Origin: Bradyrhizobium sp. MOS002 | GTDB taxonomy: Bacteria; Pseudomonadota; Alphaproteobacteria; Rhizobiales; Xanthobacteraceae | NCBI RefSeq assembly: GCF_003020115.1 | Contig: NZ_PYFX01000025.1 | Coordinates: forward strand, 1-49,466 | Length of the DNA stretch: 49,466 nucleotides | Direction: 5' to 3' | Shown here: positions 16,214 to 24,909 of the stretch, piece by piece | Layout of the letters: each line of letters opens with the position of its first letter | Position numbering within the stretch: the first letter of the stretch is position 1 | Program-made: the position numbers and the translations under genes | Notes under the pieces: model-generated | What the model saw: only the letters and a program-made list of their open reading frames with translations | Databases searched by the model: none | What the model was told of the DNA's origin: nothing

Positions 16214-17143
16214 ATGGCCCCCCGCGCGAACTGGAAAGGCTTCCTTCGTCTGTCCCTCGTCACCTGCCCGGTGGCGCTCTACCCGGCGACCTCGGAGAGC
16301 GAGAAGATCTCGTTCAACCAGCTCAACCGGCAGACCGGCCACCGCATCAAGTATCTCAAGGTCGACGCCGACACGGGTGACGAGGTGCCCAACGAGGACA
16401 TCGTCAAGGGCTACAAGGTCGATACCGACACATTCATCGAGGTGACCAAAGAGGAGCTCGAGAACGTCGCTCTGGAATCCACCAGGACGATCGAGATCGA
16501 CGAGTTCGTCGACCGCAGCGACATCGATCCGCGGTACCTGATCCGACCCTACTACCTGCGCCCGGACGGGAAAGTCGGCCACGACGCCTTTGCGGTGATC
16601 CGCGACACCATCCGGGAGATGGAGAAGGTCGCGATCGGGCGCCTGGTGCTGACCAACCGCGAGCACATCATCGCGATGGAGCCGCTGGACAAGGGGCTGA
16701 TGGGCACCCTGCTGCGGTACCCGTATGAAGTGCGGGACCCAAAGGAATATTTCGACGACATCCAGGACGTCAAAGTCACCAAAGATATGCTCGATCTGGC
16801 CCGGCATATCGTCGAGCAGAAGGCCGGTAACTTCGAGCCCGACAAGTTCGAGGACCAGTATGAAACGGCCTTGGTCGATCTCATCAACCAGAAGCGGGCC
16901 GGCAAACCGATTACGCCGAAGGAGCGCCCGCGCGGCGAGAACGTCGTCGACCTGATGGACGCGCTTCGCAAGAGTGTCGGCGGCGCAGCGACGGAGAGCA
17001 AGGCTTCGAAGAAGCCCGCCAAGAAAGCCAAGAAGGCGGCGACCGGTCAGAAGGAGATGCTGATGCCGATCGCCGGCAAGAAGCCGGCCAAGGAGACCGC
17101 AGCGAAGAAGCCCGCGTCAGGGGCTCGGCGAAGGTCGGCCTAG
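16214..17143 (+). CDS. ku: Ku protein, bacterial non-homologous end joining
   Basis: 309 residues from the ATG at 16214. The Ku core begins RLSLVTCPVALYPATSESEK and includes TGHRIKYLKVDADTGDEV, EDIVKGYKVDTDTFIEVTKE and FVDRSDIDPRYL. It continues through VGRLVLTNREHI-type sequence to EQKAGNFEPDKFEDQYETAL. Bacterial Ku homodimers encircle broken DNA ends and recruit LigD. The C-terminus (from about 255) is Lys/Ala-rich (KKPAKKAKKAATGQKE), typical of the tail that binds DNA and ligase. No ligD is in the window. A decayed partial copy lies at 10203-10488. Confidence 0.96.
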   Translation: MAPRANWKGFLRLSLVTCPVALYPATSESEKISFNQLNRQTGHRIKYLKVDADTGDEVPNEDIVKGYKVDTDTFIEVTKEELENVALESTRTIEIDEFVDRSDIDPRYLIRPYYLRPDGKVGHDAFAVIRDTIREMEKVAIGRLVLTNREHIIAMEPLDKGLMGTLLRYPYEVRDPKEYFDDIQDVKVTKDMLDLARHIVEQKAGNFEPDKFEDQYETALVDLINQKRAGKPITPKERPRGENVVDLMDALRKSVGGAATESKASKKPAKKAKKAATGQKEMLMPIAGKKPAKETAAKKPASGARRRSA

Positions 17144-17170
17144 AGGGTCCTACGAACACCGGGAGGAATC

Positions 17171-17610
17171 ATGAAGCTCCGAATGTTTCTGGCTATCCTC
17201 TGCTTGATTGCGACCTTGCCGTACCGCGCCACCGCCCAACAAGATCGGTCCCCGGATAGCACCGTTTCCGATTTCCAAAAGGACTTTGCGGCGGCCTATA
17301 ACCGCGGCGATGTGGACGCGATGGCGGGGGCATTCACCGAGAGCGCCATCCGGGTGACTCGAGCGGCATTTTCGAGGGCCGGACCGCTATCCGACGAGGA
17401 TTCTCAGATGCCCTGAAAATTGGCCTGCACGACTACTCCGTCAGACGCGTCCACTCGCGTTCGGAGGGCCCTTTCGTGTTCAACGTGGGGGAGTGGCAGG
17501 CCAAGGTCGGTGATCAGCCGTTGCACGGCTACTACACTGCGATCCTCGTCAGTGAAGGCGGCCAAACGAAGATCATGGAGGAGACGGTGACGATCGCGTC
17601 GCCAAGGTAG
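17171..17610 (+). pseudogene. Exported SnoaL/DUF4440-like protein with a frameshift
   Basis: The frame opens MKLRMFLAILCLIATLPYRA, a signal peptide, behind GGGAGGAATC. It continues STVSDFQKDFAAAYNRGDVD and AMAGAFTESAIRVT, the start of an NTF2-like (SnoaL) fold. It then switches frame near 17360 to SGIFEGRTAIRRGFSDALKI and HDYSVRRVHSRSEGPFVFNV, ending EETVTIASPR. One missing base near 17360 explains the break. Rejoined length is about 146 residues, normal for the family. It lies 27 bp after ku. Confidence 0.75.
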
Positions 17611-17706
17611 GGCCCCGCCGCGCGGTCCCCTCTCGCTGACGCCCCGGATTTCTACGGGAGATCACTTCACCGGATCGTTTACGATCTGCGGCTACATTTC
17701 CCTGCG

Positions 17707-17871
17707 ATGGACGGCGACTACGATCCTCAGCGCGAGGCGGAAGCGGCGATGAAGCTTGCCGTGGCCGTCCACGGGCCGGAGCGGCAACGCCTGATCCGGT
17801 TTGCGATGGCTTGGCAGGAGCTCGCCCGTATGCGGCCATCCTCCAGCCGGCCAAAGGAAAAGGCCGCCTAG
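17707..17871 (+). CDS. Small hypothetical protein, 54 residues
   Basis: From the ATG at 17707 the protein reads MDGDYDPQREAEAAMKLAVA and RQRLIRFAMAWQELAR before a basic tail. It is a plausible short helical protein of the kind common in rhizobia. Its stop overlaps the stop of the convergent 85-residue gene by four bases. The ribosome binding site is weak, so the call rests on coding character. Confidence 0.5.
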   Translation: MDGDYDPQREAEAAMKLAVAVHGPERQRLIRFAMAWQELARMRPSSSRPKEKAA

Positions 17872-18125
17872 TCGCATTCGGGGCAGGTATCGCCTATGCC
17901 GTCCAACACTACTGCGAGTGCGTTCAGTGCTGACTGCGGCGAAATATCGGGCGGCGGATCGTGCCTGGCGATATCGAAAGCCCGTTCCCGCGCGTGCGGA
18001 TCGGCGCAATCCTTCGCCCAGCCGTGCTCCTCGCATTCGCGTATTGCGCCCGCCTCCTGCAGCACGGAGATGGCCCAGCCGCGCAGCGTCCGGGTCGCCG
18101 GCCGTCTTTCCTTGGTCATCAGCAT
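17868..18125 (-). CDS. Small conserved protein, 85 residues, with CPEC tail
   Basis: Starts MLMTKERRPATRTLRGWAIS and ends GIGDTCPECD, with ECEEHGWAKDCADPHARERA in the middle. The Cys residues (ECEEHG, DTCPEC) could bind metal. A degenerate paralogue lies at 12192-12449, and in both places a ku gene or ku fragment is close by (about 1.7 kb). That two copies share recognisable order shows it is a true gene. Function unknown. Confidence 0.72.
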   Translation of the reverse strand: MLMTKERRPATRTLRGWAISVLQEAGAIRECEEHGWAKDCADPHARERAFDIARHDPPPDISPQSALNALAVVLDGIGDTCPECD

Positions 18126-18407
18126 CGAGCTTGCTCCTGCACGGACGAATCCTCTCGCCCGTCTTCTCGTTCCGGGCGGTTAGCACGCAGCAGGGATTCG
18201 CAATCGGCAGGGCTGAGGTTTGTCCCCGTGTTCCGCGGCGCTGTGCACAACGCCACCTTCCGGCAACGGCATGAGGCGCGCCCCAGGCTCTGCAGGGTGT
18301 TCAGCGTTGCTATCCCGACCGCGGAAGGTGTAATTGCACTCGCGGGTACCTCTGAAGTGGCAGGAGGGGTGCATGGGTAACTGGCTCGTTGTTCCCAAGG
18401 GACAAGC

Positions 18408-19739
18408 TTGGCGAGGCGGACCCGAGCGCGCCGTGCTGCGCAGTACGTTCGAATGTCGAGGGAGCTCCAGCGCTACTCGATCACGAACCAGATGGCGGCT
18501 ATTGCAACCTATGCCGAGGCGAACACGCTCACGATCGTCCGCACGTATCGCGATGAAGGCCGCAGCGGCCTCCGGATCAAGGGACGTCCTGGTCTCATCG
18601 AACTGATCGAAGATGTGCAATCGGGCCGAGCCGACTTCGACCACATCCTCGTCTACGACGTCAGTCGCTGGGGCCGGTTCCAGGATGTCGACGAGAGTGC
18701 CTACTACGAATTCCTGTGCAAAAGGAGCGGCGTCCACGTCGAATACTGCGCGGAGATCTTCAAGAACGACGGCACCTTTGTTTCCGGGATCGCGAAAAGC
18801 CTGAAGCGCGGCATGGCCGCCGAGTGGAGCCGGGAGCTGTCCGTCAAGGTGCACGCCGGACACTGCCGGGTCGCAAGCCTTGGATATCGCGTTGGCGCTC
18901 CCGTAGGCTACGGCCTTCGACGCTTGATGGTCGACGAAAGCGAGCATCCGAAGGCCCTTCTCGCAAAGGGGCAATTCAAGGCTCTGCAATCGGATCGCGT
19001 TCGGTTGCAGCACGGCTCGGCCGAAGAGGCCGCTGTGATCCGGGAAATTTTCGATCAGTTCGTCAACTGGCGGCAATCCTACAGCGACATCAGTCGCCAA
19101 CTGAACGACGCAGGCATCGCCAATCACAACGGTCGGCCCTGGACCGACGGCATGATTCCCACGATTCTCGGGAACGAGAACTACATCGGCAAGACCGTCT
19201 ACAATCGCACCTCAAGACGCTTGGGCCAGAAGCTGGTCAAGAATCCGGATAGCGCTTGGGTCCGGGGCGCTGCGGCGATCGAGCCTATCGTTGACCAAAG
19301 CATCTTCGCTCGCGCCCAGAAGCTGCTGGCCGAGCGCCGCGTGGAGATTCCGGAAGAAGGGATGCTGTTGCGCCTTCGTCTCACGCTCCGCCGGCGCGGT
19401 AAACTCAACTCGCACATCATAAATAAGACTCTGGGTCTCAATCACGTCTCGTCGTACGTGAAGCACTTCGGTTCGCTGCGGAAAGCCTATGCGCTGATCG
19501 GATATGTGTCGCCGCGCGACTGCGATTGGATCGACACCAGACAGCTTTGGGTCTCCGAACAAGCGAAGCATGCCACCGAACTCGCGGAGGTGCTGCGGAA
19601 CGACTTCGGCCTCCGGGCGGAACTCGTTGTGAACGGCATAGGCCTCGAAGTCGGAGGCGTGCGCGTGATTTCCTTTCTCGTCGCGCGACGACTGGCGCAG
19701 CGTGGCGAGGACCACGCGCCGCAGTGGAAGGCCTACTGA
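18408..19739 (+). CDS. Large serine recombinase
   Basis: 443 residues. The resolvase domain at the N-terminus contains AAQYVRMSRELQRYSITNQM with the nucleophile Ser17, EGRSGLRIKGRPGL and VYDVSRWGRFQD. It is followed by a recombinase domain (EEAAVIREIFDQFVNWRQSY, GNENYIGKTVYNRTS) and a C-terminal zinc-ribbon/coiled-coil region that lacks obvious Cys clusters. Such proteins integrate or excise elements at att sites. The best start is a TTG at 18408 behind AAGGGAC; an ATG at 18373 is out of frame. It probably marks one edge of the island and appears intact. Confidence 0.88.
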   Translation: MARRTRARRAAQYVRMSRELQRYSITNQMAAIATYAEANTLTIVRTYRDEGRSGLRIKGRPGLIELIEDVQSGRADFDHILVYDVSRWGRFQDVDESAYYEFLCKRSGVHVEYCAEIFKNDGTFVSGIAKSLKRGMAAEWSRELSVKVHAGHCRVASLGYRVGAPVGYGLRRLMVDESEHPKALLAKGQFKALQSDRVRLQHGSAEEAAVIREIFDQFVNWRQSYSDISRQLNDAGIANHNGRPWTDGMIPTILGNENYIGKTVYNRTSRRLGQKLVKNPDSAWVRGAAAIEPIVDQSIFARAQKLLAERRVEIPEEGMLLRLRLTLRRRGKLNSHIINKTLGLNHVSSYVKHFGSLRKAYALIGYVSPRDCDWIDTRQLWVSEQAKHATELAEVLRNDFGLRAELVVNGIGLEVGGVRVISFLVARRLAQRGEDHAPQWKAY

Positions 19740-19769
19740 GGGCAAGTCTCATCGGGACTGCTCGCTGCA

Positions 19770-20063
19770 ATGCGGCTGGATGCGGCGAATAAGAAAATCG
19801 AGGACTATGTGCTCTTGCCGTCCCCGCCGCAGGCCGGACGCTATGTTTGGATCTCATCCGAGTCCCTCCGCCGACAGCGCGGGGTCCGTTGCGCCGGGAG
19901 GGAGGAGTTGATCATAGCGATCATGGAGAAGTTGGCGAAATCCAACCATGTCGTCCCAACCAAGTCAGTGCCGCCGAACAAGCAAACGAAGCAAGGCCGG
20001 CCCAAAGCCAAGGGCTCCGGCGGGCGGCGCCTACGGTGCGAAGGTAAAGAATCGCTCCGATGA
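19770..20063 (+). CDS. Possible recombinase-associated hypothetical protein
   Basis: A frame reading MRLDAANKKIEDYVLLPSPP and then YVWISSESLRRQRG lies 30 bp after the recombinase. The first half has protein-like character; the second is Lys/Pro-rich. It overlaps a better-supported minus-strand gene by 143 bp, so its 3' part at least may be non-coding. Family not recognised. Confidence 0.35.
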   Translation: MRLDAANKKIEDYVLLPSPPQAGRYVWISSESLRRQRGVRCAGREELIIAIMEKLAKSNHVVPTKSVPPNKQTKQGRPKAKGSGGRRLRCEGKESLR

Positions 20064-20145
20064 AAATGCCGTAGTTCTTTCGGAAGTCGCCGTTTAGCTT
20101 CGCGATCTTGGAAAGTTCCGAGGAGGTATCGACATCATTCGCCAT
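19921..20145 (-). CDS. Small membrane protein, 74 residues
   Basis: Begins MANDVDTSSELSKIAKLNGD at the ATG at 20145 with GAAGGAGCC ten bases upstream. Its FRKNYGIFIGAILYLRTV precedes a hydrophobic helix (WLWAGLASFACSAALTWLG). It is 20 bp from the stop of the next minus-strand gene and could be the last gene of the SRAP-containing unit. Function unknown. Confidence 0.55.
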   Translation of the reverse strand: MANDVDTSSELSKIAKLNGDFRKNYGIFIGAILYLRTVGAARRSPWLWAGLASFACSAALTWLGRHGWISPTSP

Positions 20146-20165
20146 CGGGCTGGCTCCTTCATCTG

Positions 20166-20702
20166 CTAGGCCAGCACCCTATGAACCACTGTTTTGTCCG
20201 ACGGAGCAAGGAAAATTCGTGTTATCAGAATTTTTCTTGATGCGCCGCCTGAGCGGCTTTTCAACGGAATGATCTCCGGCGGGTCCAAGCCAGAGGGCCT
20301 CACGGGGAAGCAGGTTCGTTCGTCGGCTTCCCACGCTGGGGTCGAGTAGTCGAGCGCCACCATTCGGCCTTCGAGGCAACCCCAATCGGATGCCTTCGGC
20401 TCGAAGGGACAACTATCCTCTCCAGGTATGTAATCCCAAATATCGACGACATTCATGTACTCGTCCAAGCTGATCATTTCGGACAGCGGCTTCGCCGCCT
20501 TCATGATCTGCACGAAGCCATTTCGCGAGACCCAGAGAACCGGGCACAGTAACCCTCGCCGCGTGGCATTCACGCTTCGATAGAGCCTCGCCTCGTACAG
20601 ATTGCTGGCCCGTCCCCGCGCGTTTCGCGCGAACTTGAAGGCAAGACCACCAACGACGATGACCGGTGACCGCATGCTGCCGGCTTTCGAGACGCTGATC
20701 AT
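20166..20702 (-). CDS. Hypothetical protein coupled to the SRAP gene, 178 residues
   Basis: Starts MISVSKAGSMRSPVIVVGGL in an ATGA overlap with the SRAP stop. It has the aromatic and acidic blocks SLDEYMNVVDIWDYIPGEDS and EPKASDWGCLEGRMVALDYS. No catalytic motif or membrane segment is obvious. Tight overlap means it is translated with SRAP and may act with it, but I do not recognise the family. Confidence 0.65.
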   Translation of the reverse strand: MISVSKAGSMRSPVIVVGGLAFKFARNARGRASNLYEARLYRSVNATRRGLLCPVLWVSRNGFVQIMKAAKPLSEMISLDEYMNVVDIWDYIPGEDSCPFEPKASDWGCLEGRMVALDYSTPAWEADERTCFPVRPSGLDPPEIIPLKSRSGGASRKILITRIFLAPSDKTVVHRVLA

Positions 20703-21430
20703 CCGGGCACGGTCTGGTTCGATGGATCTTCCTTCACGCCCCGTGCGACGATCTGCAGGGTCCCGTCCGAAAGGGGCCGCTGCAGCTTCAGCGCCTCGTC
20801 GGCCGGCGCGGTCATCCAGGTCTCTACCTCGTCGGACGTGGTCAGGATCACCGGCATCGCCTTGGGGTGGATGGCGCCGACCTCGGCGTTCGGCTCCGTC
20901 GTCAGGAAGGCGTAGAGATCGTTGGTGGTCTCGCCTTCCTTGACCTTTCTGACCGAGGTCCAGTTGGTCCAGATGCCGGCGAAGCAGGCGAGGGGCCGGG
21001 TCTCGTCGAGCGCTAACCAGATGTCGCCGCCCTCGGCCTTGTTGAACTCGCTGAACGAGTTGAACGGCACCACGCAGCGATTCTCGACGCCGAGCCATCG
21101 CGTCCAGTGCTTGGACTTCACGTTGCGGATGTTGGTGGTGCCGCCGTCCGGCTCCATTCGGAGCAATTCCTTGAAGTCGACGGTCTTGCCCTTGGCCTGC
21201 AGCTTCTCGGCACGCTTCTTCGTCGCATCCATCAAGGCTTTCGAAGACGACGGCATGCCCCAGCGGGCAAGCGCGAGCTCGCGGCCATCAACGCCATTGC
21301 GGACGATCGGGGCCTTATAGTCGGGAAAGACGCCCGGCATCGGCGCCAGATTGCCGACGTACCGGTTGACGACGCGGAACAGCGCGCTGATGGCGGCCTG
21401 GTTGGTGGTGATCGAATAGAGATTGCACAT
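20699..21430 (-). CDS. SOS response-associated peptidase (SRAP, HMCES/YedK family)
   Basis: 243 residues when started at the ATG at 21430, chosen because SRAP proteins need Cys as residue 2 after Met removal: MCNLYSITTNQAA. Other active-site residues are seen: Asn100 in TTNIRN, Glu128 in NSFSEF and His188 in AIHPKAMPVILTT. The family forms a thiazolidine crosslink with abasic sites in single-stranded DNA, protecting them during replication. The gene follows the 1122-residue protein by 43 bp and overlaps the next gene. A truncated SRAP start lies at 24866-24907. Confidence 0.95.
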   Translation of the reverse strand: MCNLYSITTNQAAISALFRVVNRYVGNLAPMPGVFPDYKAPIVRNGVDGRELALARWGMPSSSKALMDATKKRAEKLQAKGKTVDFKELLRMEPDGGTTNIRNVKSKHWTRWLGVENRCVVPFNSFSEFNKAEGGDIWLALDETRPLACFAGIWTNWTSVRKVKEGETTNDLYAFLTTEPNAEVGAIHPKAMPVILTTSDEVETWMTAPADEALKLQRPLSDGTLQIVARGVKEDPSNQTVPG

Positions 21431-21473
21431 GTCCATGGTTCCGAAACGGGCAATGCGTTCAAGCTAGATGCTT

Positions 21474-24400
21474 CTAGCGGAGTAGATCTATGAATGAGTC
21501 GACACCCTTGGATGCCAACACGTTGATGATCCGCTCGACCCGCTGACGTGTCTTCTCGCTTTGCGAAACCTTGCCGGCGGTCAGCATCTTGCGGAGCTCG
21601 GCCGGCTGCACCATGAGCGCGTATCGGCTCACGGACGGGTTTGTCGCGATCCCTTCAAGCACCTCGATCACCTTGTCGATCTTCGCCTCCCCAAGCCCCG
21701 AGAGTTTCTGGAAAATGATATAGAGGTCGTTGGGAGCGTAGCCAGCGGCCACCGCGTTCGTAAGCTGTTCGAGAAGCCAGTCCACGTCGACGTTCCATAG
21801 AAACCAGAGGCCTATGGACCCGATTTCGTTGGCGTAGCGACTCCGGTCGGCACTTGCCTTGGCAGCGGAAAGCCGCCGCCACCAGTAGCGTTCGGCGCGC
21901 TCTTTCAAGGCCGAGAATTCGGGCCTAGCAGACCCGATCGTTTGGCCAATGAGGCGCATCGCGTCCTGTCGTTCGGACATCGGCGCGCTCTCCAGGAAGA
22001 GTTTCAACAATTCCTCCGGTAACGTCCCTCTGACATGCAGAGTGATCAGATACCCGGTAAGTCGATGGTCGTTCGTCTCACGGACTTTGGTGTGCCCCGA
22101 CGACATTTTCCTGATCTCGCCGAAGTAGCAGTCGCGGTAGGACGGCTCCCCGATGAAGTCGCCGATCGGGCCGGCGTCGTCTCGCAGATGCGTCGACCAG
22201 GCATATTCACGCAGAGGCTCGTCGCCCCCGGGCAGCAACGAAGTCAGGCGATCCCTGAGCCAGCGCCCTTCGATTCGATAGAGACAATTCAAATATCTGC
22301 CGATGACCATACGGGGCGCAGGGTCCTCGACGTTTCGATCGGACAGGAACTGAACCAGCATGCCCCGGAGCGTCTCGGTAAGCGATGGCGTGGCGATAGA
22401 CGGGTCGGCTGTCGATACGGCTCCGTTCGCATGAAGCCAATTCAGGCCGAGGATGCACAATTCGACAATGCCGCCGCTCAGCCTCTGCCGGGCGGCAGCG
22501 AACGACGGGGGCTGCGGCAGCCTTCGCATTTCGTCGGGCTCTGGAGTTGTGGACGCGATCGCCTCCAGCGCCGTCGCCAATGAGATGACCTCACCGCGAT
22601 TTCGAATATCGATGGCCGCGGTCTTGCTGAGTCCGGACACCATCAGCGCGATGCATGCACGCAGGAGTGGATAACGCTCGGTACCTTCGGGCTGCTCTCC
22701 CAACCGCCGGACGATGATCGTCAAGAAAGCCAAGAGCGACGACCAGTCTACCGCGGCACCATTGAAGGCCGGCGTGTCCAGGCCCTCGAGGAAGCGCCGC
22801 ACGAAGATCGGCGGAAGGTCGATGACCTCGATCGCGCTCTTCGAATAGGCGAGAGGATCCGCAGAGACCGCGGTTCCGAATTCGCCGGCCAGTGCCGTCG
22901 TCTCGCGCGCCGCTTCCCGATCCGAATCCGGCGCGCGATTGCGAAGGAAGGAGATCGTCGCGTCAACGCCGGCAGCACTCATGTCCTCGCTCGACCGGGG
23001 ACTCTTCACGAATCCCACGAACCGATGATAGCGGTCGCTCGGCGTGCCGAACTCGGCGGCGCCGGCCTCTAGCGCGCGTCGGCGTTCAACGGGTAGAGCG
23101 TCGCACCAACCACCGACGATATCGTGGACGGTTGCGAACCGATGTTCTCGCGCATCCCGTTCGTTCGGTTCCCGGTGATGGACTTCGACGAACCATTTCG
23201 CCCAGCGGTCTTCGTCGATGAACGAGTCCACGCGATCGAGGATCGCTTGCTGCTTCTCGGCACCGAGTGACGGAAACCACGCCCTGGCGATCAGGTCGTG
23301 CTCGGTCCGGCACCAAGACGCTCCGATAAGGTCGGCGTCCGTCAAGTAACACGTAGCCAATTCAGGCAGACTCCCGGGCGAGGACGCCACCACGCGCATA
23401 GCGATGCGCTCGAACGCCAAGCCTTCGCGAGAGCGGATACGTGCGACCACCTCGTTCGCCTTCGATCCGTCGACACGGGTCGCCTGGGTGGCGGCATCGA
23501 CGATGGCGGCGGCGAGCGCCGTCGGAATGTCGCGGTGCTGCGGATTTTCGTCGATGTCGCCGAAAAGATGATTCGAGAGATCACCGTGTTCGTCGACAGG
23601 CAGATACTTGCGAATGACGGCCACTCGATGCAGCAGATCGCAGAACAATTCCACTGCAGACCGAGGCGCGGCGGTTAAGAGGTCCGTCGCCGTTTCCGAA
23701 AAGAAGTGTTCGTACATGAAATGGTCGTGCAGCGTGGCCAGACGGTCGTCCTCGGAGAAGACCTGGAAGAAGGCGGCGGCGATCCGAAGCGCCGCCTCTC
23801 CGTAACCTGCGTGAGCGAGATTTTTCATTATGTCCGCCGGATGCAGCAGGAAGAACCGTTCGCCCGGCACAAGCCAACCGGAAATCGTTTCCGCCAGCAT
23901 GGCGGCGTCGTCCGCGGGGAGCGCAGCGGCGATCTCCACGCCGGAGAGCAGCACGTCCGGATGTGTGGACCGTGCCAATGCGCGGATCGCGCCGACGACG
24001 ATGGCGCGTGTCGACGCGTTCGGAGATGCGGCCATTCGAAGTAGATACCGTCCGACCGACCATTGCCGAAAGCCGGTATCGTCCTCTTCCGGCGTGAAGA
24101 ACGGTTCGCCGAGTAGCCCCTTCTTCCGAAGGTGAGGCAACCAGTCTTCCGACGTCAGACTGTCGTAGAACCTGTACTGAAGCTGTCCGGCTCCGGGGAC
24201 TTCGGCGACGAAAGCCTTTATGCCCTGTGCCGCCGGCATGGCCGCGATTTCCATCGCTCTCTGGAGCAGAGCTGCGTAGCGGCCCTGCAGCGCGAGGGCG
24301 ATACCGCGCATCACCACGTCCATCGGACGAGCGAATTTCCGTCGAAATTCTTCGTCGACGCGCAGCCCCTTGTCGAAATTTCGTTGGTGGACGGATTTGT

Positions 24401-24842
24401 TGATGTCGCGGAGGAGAAGCCAGTTCGACACGACCTCGGAGTCGAGAGCCAATCCGAGCCGATCGCTGATGCGTTCGATCTGAAATCGATGGTTCTGCCG
24501 GGGTTTGAGTTGCTTGGAGACGTTCTCCAACACCTCATTGTCGTACCCGAACGCCTTCAGGGCTTCCAAGGCCTCGTTCCTGGTTTTCTCGGAATCTGCG
24601 CTTTCCGTCGGTATGGCGTCCATCGGCGCCGCTAGAACCGCGCGGACGAGCCCTTCCAACTCGCGAAGAGCGTGTGCAGCGGGCGGAAGGTTCGCCAGTA
24701 GAGGTAGCGTGCCGCCGACGATCTGGCAGAAGTCGATGTAGCGATTGGCCACGGCGGTTCCGAGAAGCAGCCGGAGCGTTTCCGCGGTCTCGGTCTGTTC
24801 GGACGTGAGGGGTACGACGTGGGGAGGGGCGGGAGGGCTCAT
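21474..24842 (-). CDS. Giant alpha-helical protein, 1122 residues, unknown function
   Basis: One unbroken frame starting MSPPAPPHVVPLTSEQTETA. I see no Walker A/B, nuclease, TIR or membrane motif. The sequence is dominated by amphipathic helices, as in HEAT/TPR-like scaffolds. A notable block near residues 235-275 reads SEDWLPHLRKKGLLGEPFFT then WSVGRYLLRMA; similar W-LxxLxxxGFF...PP...W...YL motifs occur in large helical proteins of bacterial defence loci. It sits between a truncated SRAP start and a complete SRAP gene, and shares a strand and close spacing with damage-related genes. Function unknown; a sensor or scaffold role is inference. Confidence 0.88.
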   Translation of the reverse strand: MSPPAPPHVVPLTSEQTETAETLRLLLGTAVANRYIDFCQIVGGTLPLLANLPPAAHALRELEGLVRAVLAAPMDAIPTESADSEKTRNEALEALKAFGYDNEVLENVSKQLKPRQNHRFQIERISDRLGLALDSEVVSNWLLLRDINKSVHQRNFDKGLRVDEEFRRKFARPMDVVMRGIALALQGRYAALLQRAMEIAAMPAAQGIKAFVAEVPGAGQLQYRFYDSLTSEDWLPHLRKKGLLGEPFFTPEEDDTGFRQWSVGRYLLRMAASPNASTRAIVVGAIRALARSTHPDVLLSGVEIAAALPADDAAMLAETISGWLVPGERFFLLHPADIMKNLAHAGYGEAALRIAAAFFQVFSEDDRLATLHDHFMYEHFFSETATDLLTAAPRSAVELFCDLLHRVAVIRKYLPVDEHGDLSNHLFGDIDENPQHRDIPTALAAAIVDAATQATRVDGSKANEVVARIRSREGLAFERIAMRVVASSPGSLPELATCYLTDADLIGASWCRTEHDLIARAWFPSLGAEKQQAILDRVDSFIDEDRWAKWFVEVHHREPNERDAREHRFATVHDIVGGWCDALPVERRRALEAGAAEFGTPSDRYHRFVGFVKSPRSSEDMSAAGVDATISFLRNRAPDSDREAARETTALAGEFGTAVSADPLAYSKSAIEVIDLPPIFVRRFLEGLDTPAFNGAAVDWSSLLAFLTIIVRRLGEQPEGTERYPLLRACIALMVSGLSKTAAIDIRNRGEVISLATALEAIASTTPEPDEMRRLPQPPSFAAARQRLSGGIVELCILGLNWLHANGAVSTADPSIATPSLTETLRGMLVQFLSDRNVEDPAPRMVIGRYLNCLYRIEGRWLRDRLTSLLPGGDEPLREYAWSTHLRDDAGPIGDFIGEPSYRDCYFGEIRKMSSGHTKVRETNDHRLTGYLITLHVRGTLPEELLKLFLESAPMSERQDAMRLIGQTIGSARPEFSALKERAERYWWRRLSAAKASADRSRYANEIGSIGLWFLWNVDVDWLLEQLTNAVAAGYAPNDLYIIFQKLSGLGEAKIDKVIEVLEGIATNPSVSRYALMVQPAELRKMLTAGKVSQSEKTRQRVERIINVLASKGVDSFIDLLR

Positions 24843-24865
24843 ATCCCGAGCACTCTCACTACACC

Positions 24866-24907
24866 CGCACCCGCTTGGCTGGTCCTATAGGAATGGAGGT
24901 TACACAT
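24866..24907 (-). pseudogene. Truncated SRAP N-terminus
   Basis: The ATG at 24907, two bases after the stop of the 149-residue gene, opens MCNLHSYRTSQAGA. This matches the invariant SRAP start (MCNLYSxTxxQA, with catalytic Cys2) and then diverges, reaching a stop at 24839. The remnant lies 24 bp before the start of the 1122-residue gene. It suggests SRAP originally followed the 149-residue gene directly and was interrupted here. Confidence 0.6.
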
Positions 24908-24909
24908 CT

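Noticed and set aside
19620..19634. Exact GAAC-N7-GAAC LexA-type match
   Set aside because: It lies deep inside the serine recombinase coding sequence, away from any start; taken as a chance match.
21756..21770. Exact GTTC-N7-GTTC LexA-type match
   Set aside because: It is inside the 1122-residue coding sequence near its 3' end, with no gene start close by.
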